DNA of 34,781 nt from a virus. Made by a program: the position numbers and the translations under genes. The stretch is taken from IMG/VR virus record IMGVR_UViG_3300042907_000860, positions 1 to 34,781 of that record; one strand, written 5' to 3'. Below, piece after piece: positions 1 through 8,082 of the stretch; the stretch's first letter is position 1, and every line of letters begins with the position of its first letter. The notes beneath the pieces are model-generated. The model was not told the origin of the DNA, made no database searches, and was given only the letters and a program-made list of their open reading frames with translations.

Positions 1-236
1 GCGAAGGCCGTCAGGGTCGTCAGGGCCGCCGCGGATGCGCCGGTGTAGTAGGCCAGCCTGTCGGCTGCAGGCGTCAGGCCGGCGACAGTTGACACGGCGG
101 CCGTCGAGGTCAGCCTGGCGGCCACGGCCGTGTCGATCTTGTTCATGTTCTCATTGAGGATCGGCGCCCAGCTATCCTCTTCTTCGAACGGGTTCGGCTT
201 GATCAGGTTCAGGTTCGGTGTGGATGTAGTGCCCAT
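1..236 (-). CDS. Short tail-fibre-like protein, cut by the window edge
   Basis: The reading frame begins at ATG 236-234, overlapping the adaptor stop as ATGA, and runs off position 1. The visible N-terminus has the pattern found at the start of many phage fibres (NLNLIKP, then W, then LNENMNKID), so a virion-bound fibre or collar role is likely. The end (YYTGASAAALTTLTAF) also resembles fibre proteins. If the window is circular, the frame continues through 34781 to a TAA at 34768-34766 and gives an 83-residue protein; that TAA overlaps the Shine-Dalgarno sequence of the gene starting at 34755. If it is not circular, the gene is simply partial. The fibre motif is seen; the function is inferred. 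Confidence 0.7.
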   Translation of the reverse strand, partial: MGTTSTPNLNLIKPNPFEEEDSWAPILNENMNKIDTAVAARLTSTAAVSTVAGLTPAADRLAYYTGASAAALTTLTAF

Positions 237-847
237 CAGGCGCTCCTCACGAAGCGGCGAAGGGGCGTCGAGCCCATCTTCACCTTCTTGGGTTGCTGGT
301 TGCTCTGCTCGAGGGCAGTCCGGTACTTCGCCTCGAAGATGGCGCCGCGCTCATCCTCGACGATGAAAATTGAGCCCTCGACCAGGCTGGCCCAGAGCAT
401 CACGTCGGCGTAATTTGTCGTGAAGAGGTTGGTCGGCACAGAGGCGGAGATTTCCGGCACCTTCACGTAGTAGTCGATCGTCACCATGGTGCCGTCGATG
501 ACGTTCGGGTAAAGCTGGATGGCGCCCGCGTCGATGGCAAAGAGCCGCCGGCTTTCGTCTCTTTTGGCCGTCAGGTTGGCGATCTCGCCCTTGGTCGAGG
601 CGTCGTATGTGCCGACCCCGGCGACCGACACCTGGCGAATGCGGCTGAAGTCGTCTGGAAGGCTCAAGATGTTCAGGAATGAAGCAACATCCTCGGTCGC
701 CTCCATTTCCCAGGCGTTAAGCTCACGATCGAGACGGGCCTGGGCGAGGCCAAGGAAGGCGCCAATCTGCGCGTCGGTCAGGTGGTCGGCATCGAGCCAA
801 TCCTTAACTCCCGCGATCCAGGCTGCATAGTTGCTGTACAGGGCCAT
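236..847 (-). CDS. Head-tail adaptor (SU10-type phage adaptor protein)
   Basis: A 203-residue protein with the layout of the podovirus adaptor that docks under the portal: a helical N-terminal half (short helices, DHLTDAQIGAFLGLAQARLDR) followed by LPDDF and a beta-rich stretch ending in TIDYYVKVPEIS, then helices around LWASLVEGSIFIVEDE. Adaptors of this family form a dodecameric ring between the portal and the tail nozzle. It is coupled to the amidase upstream (ATGA at 847) and to the fibre-like gene downstream (ATGA at 236). Assignment rests on family resemblance; no catalytic residues are expected. I did not find a convincing nozzle gene next to it. Confidence 0.7.
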   Translation of the reverse strand: MALYSNYAAWIAGVKDWLDADHLTDAQIGAFLGLAQARLDRELNAWEMEATEDVASFLNILSLPDDFSRIRQVSVAGVGTYDASTKGEIANLTAKRDESRRLFAIDAGAIQLYPNVIDGTMVTIDYYVKVPEISASVPTNLFTTNYADVMLWASLVEGSIFIVEDERGAIFEAKYRTALEQSNQQPKKVKMGSTPLRRFVRSA

Positions 848-1317
848 CAGATCAGGCTCCTTATGTAGTCACCGCAGGCTCGAGCAGTCCTGAGCTCGGG
901 CTTGCCGGGGATGCCGAACGAGATGTCGACCTTTCCGTTCTGCTTGATGCCGAGCGTCGTCTGCACCTCGGCGTGGGAAAGCACGGTGCTTTGGGTCACT
1001 GGGATTCGGTACTGCTTGACGAGCTTCCGAACGAGCTCGATGCAGGCGTCGAACTGGACCTTGGTCAGCGGGTACTTGCCGAGCCTGCCTGGGCCTTCTG
1101 CGCCCATCATGCCGGCCATTGCCACGCCGATTGCGCCGGCGTTGCAGCCGCGCGTGTGGGCGGCGTAGATGCCGTCCGATGTCGCAAGGTTGTCCTCGAT
1201 CGGGTGGTCGCCCTTCACGACCGTGCCGTCACCGGCGACGACGCGGTGATAGTGCTCGCGGTCAATGTCCGAGACATTGTGCGATCCAGCCGACCAGTGG
1301 AGGATGACGCGCTTCAT
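847..1317 (-). CDS. N-acetylmuramoyl-L-alanine amidase endolysin
   Basis: A 156-residue single-domain enzyme that cuts the bond between muramic acid and L-alanine in peptidoglycan, needed for lysis. The start at 1317 puts the conserved strand (MKRVILHWSAG) at the N-terminus, as in the Amidase_2/PGRP fold; the longer open frame upstream is low-complexity and overlaps the preceding gene. Probable zinc ligands are His7, His115 (LSHAEV) and Asp131 (KVDISF). There is no signal peptide or separate wall-binding domain, so a holin or another export route is needed. It lies inside the late operon between the 163-residue unknown and the adaptor. No holin gene is adjacent. Confidence 0.88.
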   Translation of the reverse strand: MKRVILHWSAGSHNVSDIDREHYHRVVAGDGTVVKGDHPIEDNLATSDGIYAAHTRGCNAGAIGVAMAGMMGAEGPGRLGKYPLTKVQFDACIELVRKLVKQYRIPVTQSTVLSHAEVQTTLGIKQNGKVDISFGIPGKPELRTARACGDYIRSLI

Positions 1318-1321
1318 GCCG

Positions 1322-1813
1322 TTACTCAGCCTCCACAATAGGCTCGGGCTCGAGCTCGAGCTCAGGAGCGGGTTCGGGGGCTGGCGGCGCCGGCGGGTTG
1401 CGGAGGGCGTACAGGTCAATCACTGCCTGCGACGCGCCATCCACGACGGCCTGAGCTTCCGCACGCTCTGCGGCGTCCTGGGCCTTCTCCTCGTCGGTTG
1501 CGTCCTCGGGGGGGAGCGGCTGGGCGAGACGCTTCATGGCTGTCTCGTAGGCCATGGTGTCGAGAAGGAGCGCCATGTCGGCGCGGGCGGCAACACCGGC
1601 AGCTTGGGCAGCGTCAACGACCACTTTGAAGCGGGCCATCTCGGCCAGGTCGGCGTCCGTCGGGGTGTACTGGTTCAACGAGATCCCAGCGACCTTGCGG
1701 TTGAGGATGGTCTCGGCTTCGAGCGAGAACTCGGTGCGGACCATGGCTTCTGTGCGCCGAGTGATGTCTGCATCGGGCCAGATGTCGTTAGCCATCAGGT
1801 TGATGAAGCTCAT
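1322..1813 (-). CDS. Hypothetical virion-operon protein with acidic Pro/Glu tail
   Basis: A 163-residue protein I do not recognise. The N-terminal 80 residues look like a mixed helical domain; residues from about 100 form an acidic Ala/Glu helix (DEEKAQDAAERAEAQ), and the last 25 are a Pro/Glu repeat (PAPPAPEPAPELELEPEP). It starts with ATGA overlapping the tail-fibre stop and is followed 4 bases later by the amidase start. Position directly downstream of a giant fibre suggests a fibre-assembly or attachment role, but this is inference from position only. No membrane segment is visible, so it does not look like a holin. Confidence 0.7.
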   Translation of the reverse strand: MSFINLMANDIWPDADITRRTEAMVRTEFSLEAETILNRKVAGISLNQYTPTDADLAEMARFKVVVDAAQAAGVAARADMALLLDTMAYETAMKRLAQPLPPEDATDEEKAQDAAERAEAQAVVDGASQAVIDLYALRNPPAPPAPEPAPELELEPEPIVEAE

Positions 1814-4800
1814 GATGCGATCCTCTGTGCCTGAATTTGGACCCAGGCCGTGACGCCGGGGGCGGCGGCGAAGCGGATGGTTTCGAGGAAGCCGTCATAG
1901 AGGCGGGTGTAGTCCTTGGTGCTGCCCTCCTGCTTGACTGCACCCGCAGACATCACGGTCTTGGCCTCCATGCCTGCCGGGAGAATGAAGTCGAAGAAGG
2001 AGATCGACAGCGTGGACGTCGTTGCGGTTGCAGCGGCGGAGATGTAGATCGTGGTGCCAGACACCGCGACGATGGTTGCGTTTGTCGGGATGCCGGTGCC
2101 AGAGATGCGGGCACCGATGTAGCTGGTCGGGTAGGTCAGGCCAGCGACACTGGCGATGGTGGTCGAGCCAGTGGTGATGTTTCCCGTGAAACCGCCCACG
2201 TAGTCGTAGGTTGCCAGTTCCTTCCCAAGGCGGGAAGCTGCCTCGGAGCGGCGAACGAGTTCCTCGCGGAGCCCGTAGGCCGGGATCGAGACATCGACGC
2301 CGGGGTTGGTGGTGATGCGGGAGTTGAGTTCAACGCCAGAGTTAGCGACGACCCTGGTGTAGGTGCCAGCCGGGACCGCAACGACGTTGTTACGTACTAA
2401 TCCAGTCCAGTAGCTCTCGTTGGTGCCAGACACCGCGACCCAGCGGTCGGTAGCGTCATCGTAAGCCATGTCGAGAATGGAGCCGCTGTCAGGAAGCACG
2501 CTCTGTGCGCCAGCGCGGAAGAGCTGCTTCTCCTGCTCGTACATGAACTGCGCCTGCTCCGTGGTCGGAACCGTTGCGCCCAACTTGAGGAGCGCGATGG
2601 AGCCGGGGAACGGAGCGTCGAGGGCGTAGGAGTTGCCGATGGTGAGAGGGGCAACATTGGTCGCCGCGTAGGCGGTCGCTGTCGAACCAGTCTCAACCTG
2701 AGCGCCCCACACAAGAACGTCAGCGGTGTTGTCGTTGGTCGGGGTCTGGCCGCCACGGAGGCCGATAGCGTAGCTGAGGTTTGAACCGGGTCCAGTTCCA
2801 GTCACTTCAAACCGCTGCCATGATCCAGTGACCGCAATCGCTGTCGTAGCGCCAGTAGGGCCAACGATGTGCATGCTATAGGTGGAGGTGCCATCGTAGG
2901 ACTTCACGTAGATACTGAAGACATGCGCAGTGGCCGGTGTGTTGACGGCCTGAATGCGGCGCGTAAAGTCAGCGGCAACTGTACCGCCGCCAAGATTGAA
3001 CTGGATGCGATCTGCGGCGGGGTTGCCGTTCGGGTCGTTGCCAGCATTTGAAGTGACTACGCAAGCGACACCAGTGCCACCGGCGGAGTTATTCCACGGA
3101 GCGAGATCAAAACTCTCACTCTGGCTAATCATGTTCTTGCCCAGCGTCATGCTGGCAAGCGGCGTACCGCGCGTAACCGCCACCTCGCGCCCGTTGACTG
3201 TAATCGCCAAGGAGCCGTCGGTGGTGTAGCGCACGCGGGCCTTCAGCCATGTTGCGGTGTTGTATGCGGCGGTCGTGGTGACCGTGCGCGTGGTTGTGCC
3301 GTCGAAGGCTTCGGCGGTGAGGTAGCCGACCGCAGTTACTCCCAGTCGGATGCGCGGGCCAGAGGAGAACTCACGGGCTGCGATGATGGCGGGGCCGACT
3401 TCACGGACGGAGACGTTATCAATCGCGGCAGTCTGACCAACACTACCTGTCGCAAGAAAAGCGACGGTCGTTGATGTCGCTGTAGCCACAAAGATAAAAT
3501 CTCGCGTCCAAGAACCTGAAAGCGTAATCTCGGCTACGATTTGACCACTCGACGAGCCAGTAGAGTTCGTAGTGACGCGGTATCCAGATGTATCCGCCGT
3601 GATTGATCTACCACTCATTTTGACCCGATAGCTCCGGCCCACCACAGTGGAAAAGACCTGATAAGGCCTTACTCCGCCAGTTCCTATCGAAAGCAAAGCC
3701 TCACCTGACGCCCAAGTTAAGCTTGCACCCCCAAGAAGCGCCTCACTCCACCCACTCACATCGGCATCAAACGTGCCATTCGTGACTAACTCAGAACCAA
3801 CATTGGGGAAGCTGCTCACCGGCAGCGTAGCCGGAATATTCACCCACGCGGTCGCGGTGAACTCGCCAGTGCCGAAGTCCAAGTCGGCGCTGTAGGGTTC
3901 GCGGAGGTAGTTACTTGCGGAGTAACCGGAGTAGCCGACGAGCGATGTGCCGCTGGCGAGTTGGGCTTTTGTTATGGTGCCGGTGATGTTTGCGAGCGCG
4001 GCTTTGTAGGAACGATCCGGTTCAGCAATGTTAGTCACCACCACATTGTCTATAAAGATCGTGGCAGGACGAGAGGGTATGGCACAAGTAAATCGGATCG
4101 AAGTTAAGGAAGATATTGCTGTAAACGAGTATGTCAGCGTTCCATCGGCGGTAAGCGCCGTACCTACACCCAACCCAGTACCGCTACCGCCACCGCCGTC
4201 TCGGGCTTCATTGTATACACTTGTCACACCAGTGCCGAAGCGAATGCCAGAGGTCACTGTGTAACGGTAGCCGGGACGTGTCTGGAGGATCAGATAGGGG
4301 TAAGTTGATCCGCCACCAGCCGCAAACGTTACTTGCAGTTCGCCAGAAACAATAGCGAGAGAGACGTTGCCGTCTTGAATACTCCACGGAGCCGCTTCAC
4401 TGGTGCTAAAATCGCCGTTGACCAACAATCCGCTTTGGGGGGCGGTGCCAGCAGAGCTATCGCTCAGGTACGCGCGGCGAATGTCGCCGGTCATCCAGCC
4501 GGTGTTGAAGGTCGGATGAACTTCGCAGGTTAAGGCACGGACCATCGTGCCTTCGTTTTGCTTCAGCATGTTCACGCGAGTACCAGAACGACGAATGTAT
4601 TCTCCACGGGTTTTTCGCTTGAAACTGGACCCACCAAGAACACCGAAGCTGGGGCCAGCGGTGCCTGACAGCGATGTGAGCGTAAACGATGCGCCAAGAT
4701 TTCCCGGCGACAGCGCGTAGAACCAAGTACTGGAAGAGGTGTTGGATACAGCCAGAACGTACGGGTCGATGGTAATATCGTTTTGCGCCGTAGTGCTGCT

Positions 4801-7479
4801 GCTATTCACCACCGTGCCATTGTGCTTGATCACAGACACGCCGCCGCCAGTTGCCACCGCAATCGTCGGCACGCGTAGGCCAGTGGCGGGGTCGATGGGT
4901 GCGTCGGGGAGGACGGTCATGGCGACGGCGTTGATGGACGTTCCAGAAATCGTGCTAAACCCACCAACGACGTTAAAGCCAAGTGCCTCGTTCCGGCGCG
5001 CAATGTCGCCACGGAACGACCCTGAAACACCGTTGGTGAGATATGGCACGCTGTCAGCGGGGAAGTTGATTAGCGAGCCTTGGTATCCGCTGTTAGCGGT
5101 GGCTCCGGTAGCCAAAATACCGTTCAATGCGGCGATAGCAGCTTGGGTGTTGGCACCAAGAAGAGCGCGCGTTGTCGTAGTATTGTTTGCCGCGCTCGAA
5201 AGGAACCGCATCCACATGGGACGCCCAGGTTCGGTCAGGTCGTAGATGTTGACGCTGGTTGCTTCCGCCACAATAGCCGCGAGCTTCGGGAACTCGGCCT
5301 TGTTGCCACGGAAGATTTCGGAGGTGGTGCCTTCGGAGCCCTTGGGTTCGTAGGTTGTTGCAGTGGAGCCGTATTCGAGCTGAACTTTTGCATCCAAAAA
5401 TTCGGTTCCCGCCCATACCAGCGACGGGCGGTCAGGCGTGTAAGCCGCACCTGCGAGCGCCACATTCAGGCCGATTGATCCGCTTGGCCTACTGTATGAG
5501 ATTGTACAAGCGACAGAACCGTCATTTAAGGTTGCCGCACGTGCCGTTACGGATGTGGAATTTCCGATCACCGAAACAGCATCCAAATCAAAAGTAGCAG
5601 ATGAGATAGGCGAAGTCCCTCGATCACCAATCCAAATGTAACGATGACGCCCCGGCGTGTTAGGGAAAATTACCGTTAGAGAGTAACTACCGCCAGGTTG
5701 AAGCGACAGGGCGCGATCCAAATAGGCCGCAAAAGTCCCGGAACCTGCCGTTACCCTCATCCCAGACGCAGTAACGTTAGACTTCACCCACGCTACATTA
5801 TCAAACTCAGCAGAGCGTGAAAGTAAGTTCTTCCACAGCCGGTAGAACTTCCCGTCCGTGGTGAGCTGGAAGTAGTCGTTCGATGCGGTGGTGAGCGCGG
5901 TGACTTCGCGGACGGAGACGTTGTCGACTTCCCAATATTCGCCCGCAATAGCAGTAATATTTCGAATTGCAATCCAACCTGTAGTGGCCGTTGCAGTAAA
6001 GTAGAAGGAGATTGTTCCCGGTCCATTTGCAAGACTGGATGAACCCATTTGGTTCGACCCTGAAGTCGTCCCCATATACAAGGTCAAAGACCCAGTAATC
6101 GCGTCCAGAGTAACTCGCACTGACGCTAAATATGTTTTTCCGATTTCCAGCGTGACACTTCGGTATGCGTATCCAGTAGCGCCATCACTGTCAGTAATCC
6201 TCATGGCGTTGCCGGATTTGCTTACAGTACATCCGGCAGTTAGCCACCCACTAACGTCTGTATCGAAAGTGCCATTGGTGACTAATTCAGTGGCAGAAAT
6301 AGTTGAGCCAGCATTCCGCGCCTGAAACTCTGTGTCCTGCGGCCCCAGCCACTTCCCCGCCAGTGTTTCGTTGAACCAGCTCGTCTGCTGGCAACGCTTG
6401 GTCCACGCGCCGCCGTCGCTGTCCTTGGACGTGTCGTAGATCGTCATCGCCGTGATGGCGTTGGGGCTGCGGTGGAGCGCCTGGGCGGTGACGCCAGACA
6501 GATCCTGCTGCACAACGCTCGATGCGCTGGCAGCGTAGCCCTGCGCCAGGGATGCTGCGGCCTGTGCGTTCTGGGCCAGGGCGGCGACGGATGCCGCGTT
6601 GCCGAAGGTTGCCTGAATAGTTGCGGCAGAGCCAGCGGCTTCGGATGCCTTGGCGGTCGAGGTGGCGGCACCGGCAGCGGCGCCTGATGCCGACACTGCA
6701 GCGGCGGACTGGCTGGCAGCGGCAGCGGTTGCCGACGCAATAGCCGAGTTTGCCTGCGTAGAGGCCGTCGTGGCCGCATTCTGTGCCAAAGTCGCCGAGT
6801 TGGCGGCGTCGTTGGCCTTGGTTGTCGCCGTTGTCGCCGAGGTGCTGGCGTTTGTGGCTTGGGTTGTGGCCGTCGCCGCGGCGCTGGTGGCCGTCGACTG
6901 AGAGTTGGCCGCATTGGTCGCCTGAGTGCTGGCAGTCGAGGCCGACGTGCTGGCGCTCGAGGCAGATCCCACAGCCGCAGTCGCCGAGGCGTCAGCTTCA
7001 GCGGCCTTGGTCGTCGCAATGGTGGCTTGGGCAGTCGCCGTGCTTGCGCTGCCGGCGGCACTGCTTGCCGAGTTCGTGGCGTTGGTTGCCTGTGTCGTCG
7101 CGGTCGAGGCCGAGGATGACGCAGTGCTCGCACTCGCGGCCGCATTGGTGGCGCTTGTGCTGGCCTCGGAGGCCTTGGTCGTTGCCGTCGTGGCCTGGTT
7201 CGTGGCGATCGTGGCCTGAGACGTGGCCGTCGACGCCGACCCAGAAGCCGAGGAAGCCTGCGTCGTGGCCGTCGTGGCCGAGGTGCTGGCGCTCGAGGCG
7301 CTGCCGGCTGCAGCCGCGGCGCTTGCAGCGGCCGCATCCCGAAGCGTGATCATCTCCGGGTTTACATCGCCCACGTCACCCTTGACGCCTTGGGGGCCTT
7401 GCGGACCCTGCGGGCCGACGCTGACGATCTCGACGGTGTTGGTGGCCGGATTCGTTACTACGGTAACAGTGTCGGTCAA
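1810..7479 (-). CDS. Giant tail fibre / receptor-binding protein with inserted binding modules
   Basis: An 1889-residue fibre. It starts at TTG 7479, supported by GGAGG seven bases upstream and a TTGA overlap with the preceding stop. Order of parts: virion-anchoring N-terminus; a collagen-like GPQGPQGPQG at residue 22; about 300 residues of Ala/Ser/Thr heptad-like repeat (roughly 47-345), probably a trimeric coiled rod; a backbone segment with the fibre motif AMTIYDTSKDSDGGAW; then backbone beta domains, including a LamG-like part near 1195. These are interrupted by five binding modules: VTNGTFD-type at about 397-526, 1015-1153 and 1229-1361, and NLLSRSAEFD-type at 551-713 and 1448-1608. The C-terminus (about 1780-1889) is beta-rich. 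Host surface glycan binding is the likely role. The modules have lower GC than the backbone. Confidence 0.88.
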   Translation of the reverse strand: MTDTVTVVTNPATNTVEIVSVGPQGPQGPQGVKGDVGDVNPEMITLRDAAAASAAAAAGSASSASTSATTATTQASSASGSASTATSQATIATNQATTATTKASEASTSATNAAASASTASSSASTATTQATNATNSASSAAGSASTATAQATIATTKAAEADASATAAVGSASSASTSASTASTQATNAANSQSTATSAAATATTQATNASTSATTATTKANDAANSATLAQNAATTASTQANSAIASATAAAASQSAAAVSASGAAAGAATSTAKASEAAGSAATIQATFGNAASVAALAQNAQAAASLAQGYAASASSVVQQDLSGVTAQALHRSPNAITAMTIYDTSKDSDGGAWTKRCQQTSWFNETLAGKWLGPQDTEFQARNAGSTISATELVTNGTFDTDVSGWLTAGCTVSKSGNAMRITDSDGATGYAYRSVTLEIGKTYLASVRVTLDAITGSLTLYMGTTSGSNQMGSSSLANGPGTISFYFTATATTGWIAIRNITAIAGEYWEVDNVSVREVTALTTASNDYFQLTTDGKFYRLWKNLLSRSAEFDNVAWVKSNVTASGMRVTAGSGTFAAYLDRALSLQPGGSYSLTVIFPNTPGRHRYIWIGDRGTSPISSATFDLDAVSVIGNSTSVTARAATLNDGSVACTISYSRPSGSIGLNVALAGAAYTPDRPSLVWAGTEFLDAKVQLEYGSTATTYEPKGSEGTTSEIFRGNKAEFPKLAAIVAEATSVNIYDLTEPGRPMWMRFLSSAANNTTTTRALLGANTQAAIAALNGILATGATANSGYQGSLINFPADSVPYLTNGVSGSFRGDIARRNEALGFNVVGGFSTISGTSINAVAMTVLPDAPIDPATGLRVPTIAVATGGGVSVIKHNGTVVNSSSTTAQNDITIDPYVLAVSNTSSSTWFYALSPGNLGASFTLTSLSGTAGPSFGVLGGSSFKRKTRGEYIRRSGTRVNMLKQNEGTMVRALTCEVHPTFNTGWMTGDIRRAYLSDSSAGTAPQSGLLVNGDFSTSEAAPWSIQDGNVSLAIVSGELQVTFAAGGGSTYPYLILQTRPGYRYTVTSGIRFGTGVTSVYNEARDGGGGSGTGLGVGTALTADGTLTYSFTAISSLTSIRFTCAIPSRPATIFIDNVVVTNIAEPDRSYKAALANITGTITKAQLASGTSLVGYSGYSASNYLREPYSADLDFGTGEFTATAWVNIPATLPVSSFPNVGSELVTNGTFDADVSGWSEALLGGASLTWASGEALLSIGTGGVRPYQVFSTVVGRSYRVKMSGRSITADTSGYRVTTNSTGSSSGQIVAEITLSGSWTRDFIFVATATSTTVAFLATGSVGQTAAIDNVSVREVGPAIIAAREFSSGPRIRLGVTAVGYLTAEAFDGTTTRTVTTTAAYNTATWLKARVRYTTDGSLAITVNGREVAVTRGTPLASMTLGKNMISQSESFDLAPWNNSAGGTGVACVVTSNAGNDPNGNPAADRIQFNLGGGTVAADFTRRIQAVNTPATAHVFSIYVKSYDGTSTYSMHIVGPTGATTAIAVTGSWQRFEVTGTGPGSNLSYAIGLRGGQTPTNDNTADVLVWGAQVETGSTATAYAATNVAPLTIGNSYALDAPFPGSIALLKLGATVPTTEQAQFMYEQEKQLFRAGAQSVLPDSGSILDMAYDDATDRWVAVSGTNESYWTGLVRNNVVAVPAGTYTRVVANSGVELNSRITTNPGVDVSIPAYGLREELVRRSEAASRLGKELATYDYVGGFTGNITTGSTTIASVAGLTYPTSYIGARISGTGIPTNATIVAVSGTTIYISAAATATTSTLSISFFDFILPAGMEAKTVMSAGAVKQEGSTKDYTRLYDGFLETIRFAAAPGVTAWVQIQAQRIAS
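6440..7340 (-). repeat. Degenerate Ala/Ser/Thr coding repeat of the fibre rod
   Basis: On the minus strand this stretch encodes about 300 residues of near-periodic units such as ATTQATN, ASTSATT and ATTKAND, with spacing close to seven residues. The DNA is correspondingly repetitive (GCC/GTC/GTG-rich), which produces long meaningless open frames on the opposite strand. It may allow copy-number change by recombination. Confidence 0.75.
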
Positions 7480-7826
7480 CGGGTTACCTCCGGCTTGATT
7501 GTTACCTTGCCCTCGACCAGGCGGGTCACCACTCCAGAGGCAGACACGAGCTCGAGGTCGTAGACCCCCTTCACCGCAGCAATGTCGTCAGTCTTCGTGG
7601 CATCGCCCACCACCTCGATGGTTCCGGCGGCGCCCCCAAGCGTGATGCCGCCATTCTCGGTGGTGAGGCTCAATTGCGTCGACGTGTCGGGGTAGCTTCT
7701 CCGCACCTGCATGCGGGCGGTGTAGCCCGTCAGGTTGACAGGTGCGCCGGCGCCGTCCTTCCAGACGAGGCTCAGGCGAAACGTGGCGCCCTGCTCGATC
7801 GTGATGTTGTAGAGCCCGGCTGTCAT
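7476..7826 (-). CDS. BppU-like N-terminal-domain protein, fibre-associated
   Basis: A 116-residue all-beta protein beginning with GLYNITIEQGATFRLSLVWKD, then VNLTGYTARMQVR and a C-terminal VYDLELVSASGVVTRLVEGKVTI. This pattern resembles the small immunoglobulin-like domain at the start of baseplate upper proteins (BppU), which also occurs as a free-standing protein before fibre genes in podoviruses and prophages. It is likely a tail or fibre attachment component. Its TGA overlaps the TTG start of the giant fibre, so the two are translationally coupled. The upstream Shine-Dalgarno is weak. Family assignment is moderate, from motif resemblance. Confidence 0.65.
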   Translation of the reverse strand: MTAGLYNITIEQGATFRLSLVWKDGAGAPVNLTGYTARMQVRRSYPDTSTQLSLTTENGGITLGGAAGTIEVVGDATKTDDIAAVKGVYDLELVSASGVVTRLVEGKVTIKPEVTR

Positions 7827-7967
7827 GCGACCGCCGCGGAGCTCGGAAACTTATGGGAAAGCGACGACATAATGGGCTTCTCCAAGGGTCTTTGATTGGG
7901 GAGATGCCCTGTTCCGCAGCTTGGGAACGTCGGTCATCTGGAAGCATGCCCTATTCGGGCGCTGAAA

Positions 7968-8072
7968 TCAATAACCTTTGCGGCTTCCGCCCGAAGGTTT
8001 CATGCCCATTGGCTTGCCCTTGCCAGAAGGCTTCGAGGATTTACCGAACATCGGCTTGGATGACTTCTTCAT
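7968..8072 (-). CDS. Tiny Lys/Ser/Gly-rich basic protein (34 residues)
   Basis: A 34-residue open frame starting at ATG 8072 with a strong AGGAG eight to nine bases upstream and ending at TGA 7970-7968. It is composed almost entirely of Lys, Ser, Gly, Pro and Met (starts MKKSSKPMFGKSSKPSGKGK) and carries a strong positive charge. It sits in the head gene cluster, 10 bases after the 105-residue head protein. Small basic peptides in this position occur in other podovirus head operons; DNA neutralisation inside the capsid is a guess. The strong ribosome site and position make it credible despite its size. The next 141 bases down to 7826 hold no convincing gene. Confidence 0.55.
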   Translation of the reverse strand: MKKSSKPMFGKSSKPSGKGKPMGMKPSGGSRKGY

Positions 8073-8082
8073 GTGCCTTCTC

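Noticed and set aside
1322-1813. Frameshifted tail-assembly chaperone pair
   Set aside because: No tape-measure or major tail gene exists in the window and no slippery sequence with an overlapping second frame was found here.
6444-7349. Long plus- and minus-strand open frames of up to 297 residues overlapping the fibre rod
   Set aside because: They are by-products of the GC-rich Ala/Ser/Thr codon repeat; their Arg/Pro- or Ala/Val-only composition is not protein-like and no ribosome site supports them.
1810-7479. Diversity-generating retroelement acting on the fibre
   Set aside because: No reverse transcriptase gene and no template/variable repeat pair were seen; variation is better explained by module insertion.
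7827-7967. Short frames in the 141-base gap, including 28 residues at 7851-7937 and a 15-residue frame overlapping the BppU-like start
   Set aside because: The 28-residue frame has no Shine-Dalgarno, and the 15-residue one is at most a translational leader; neither can be supported as a gene.
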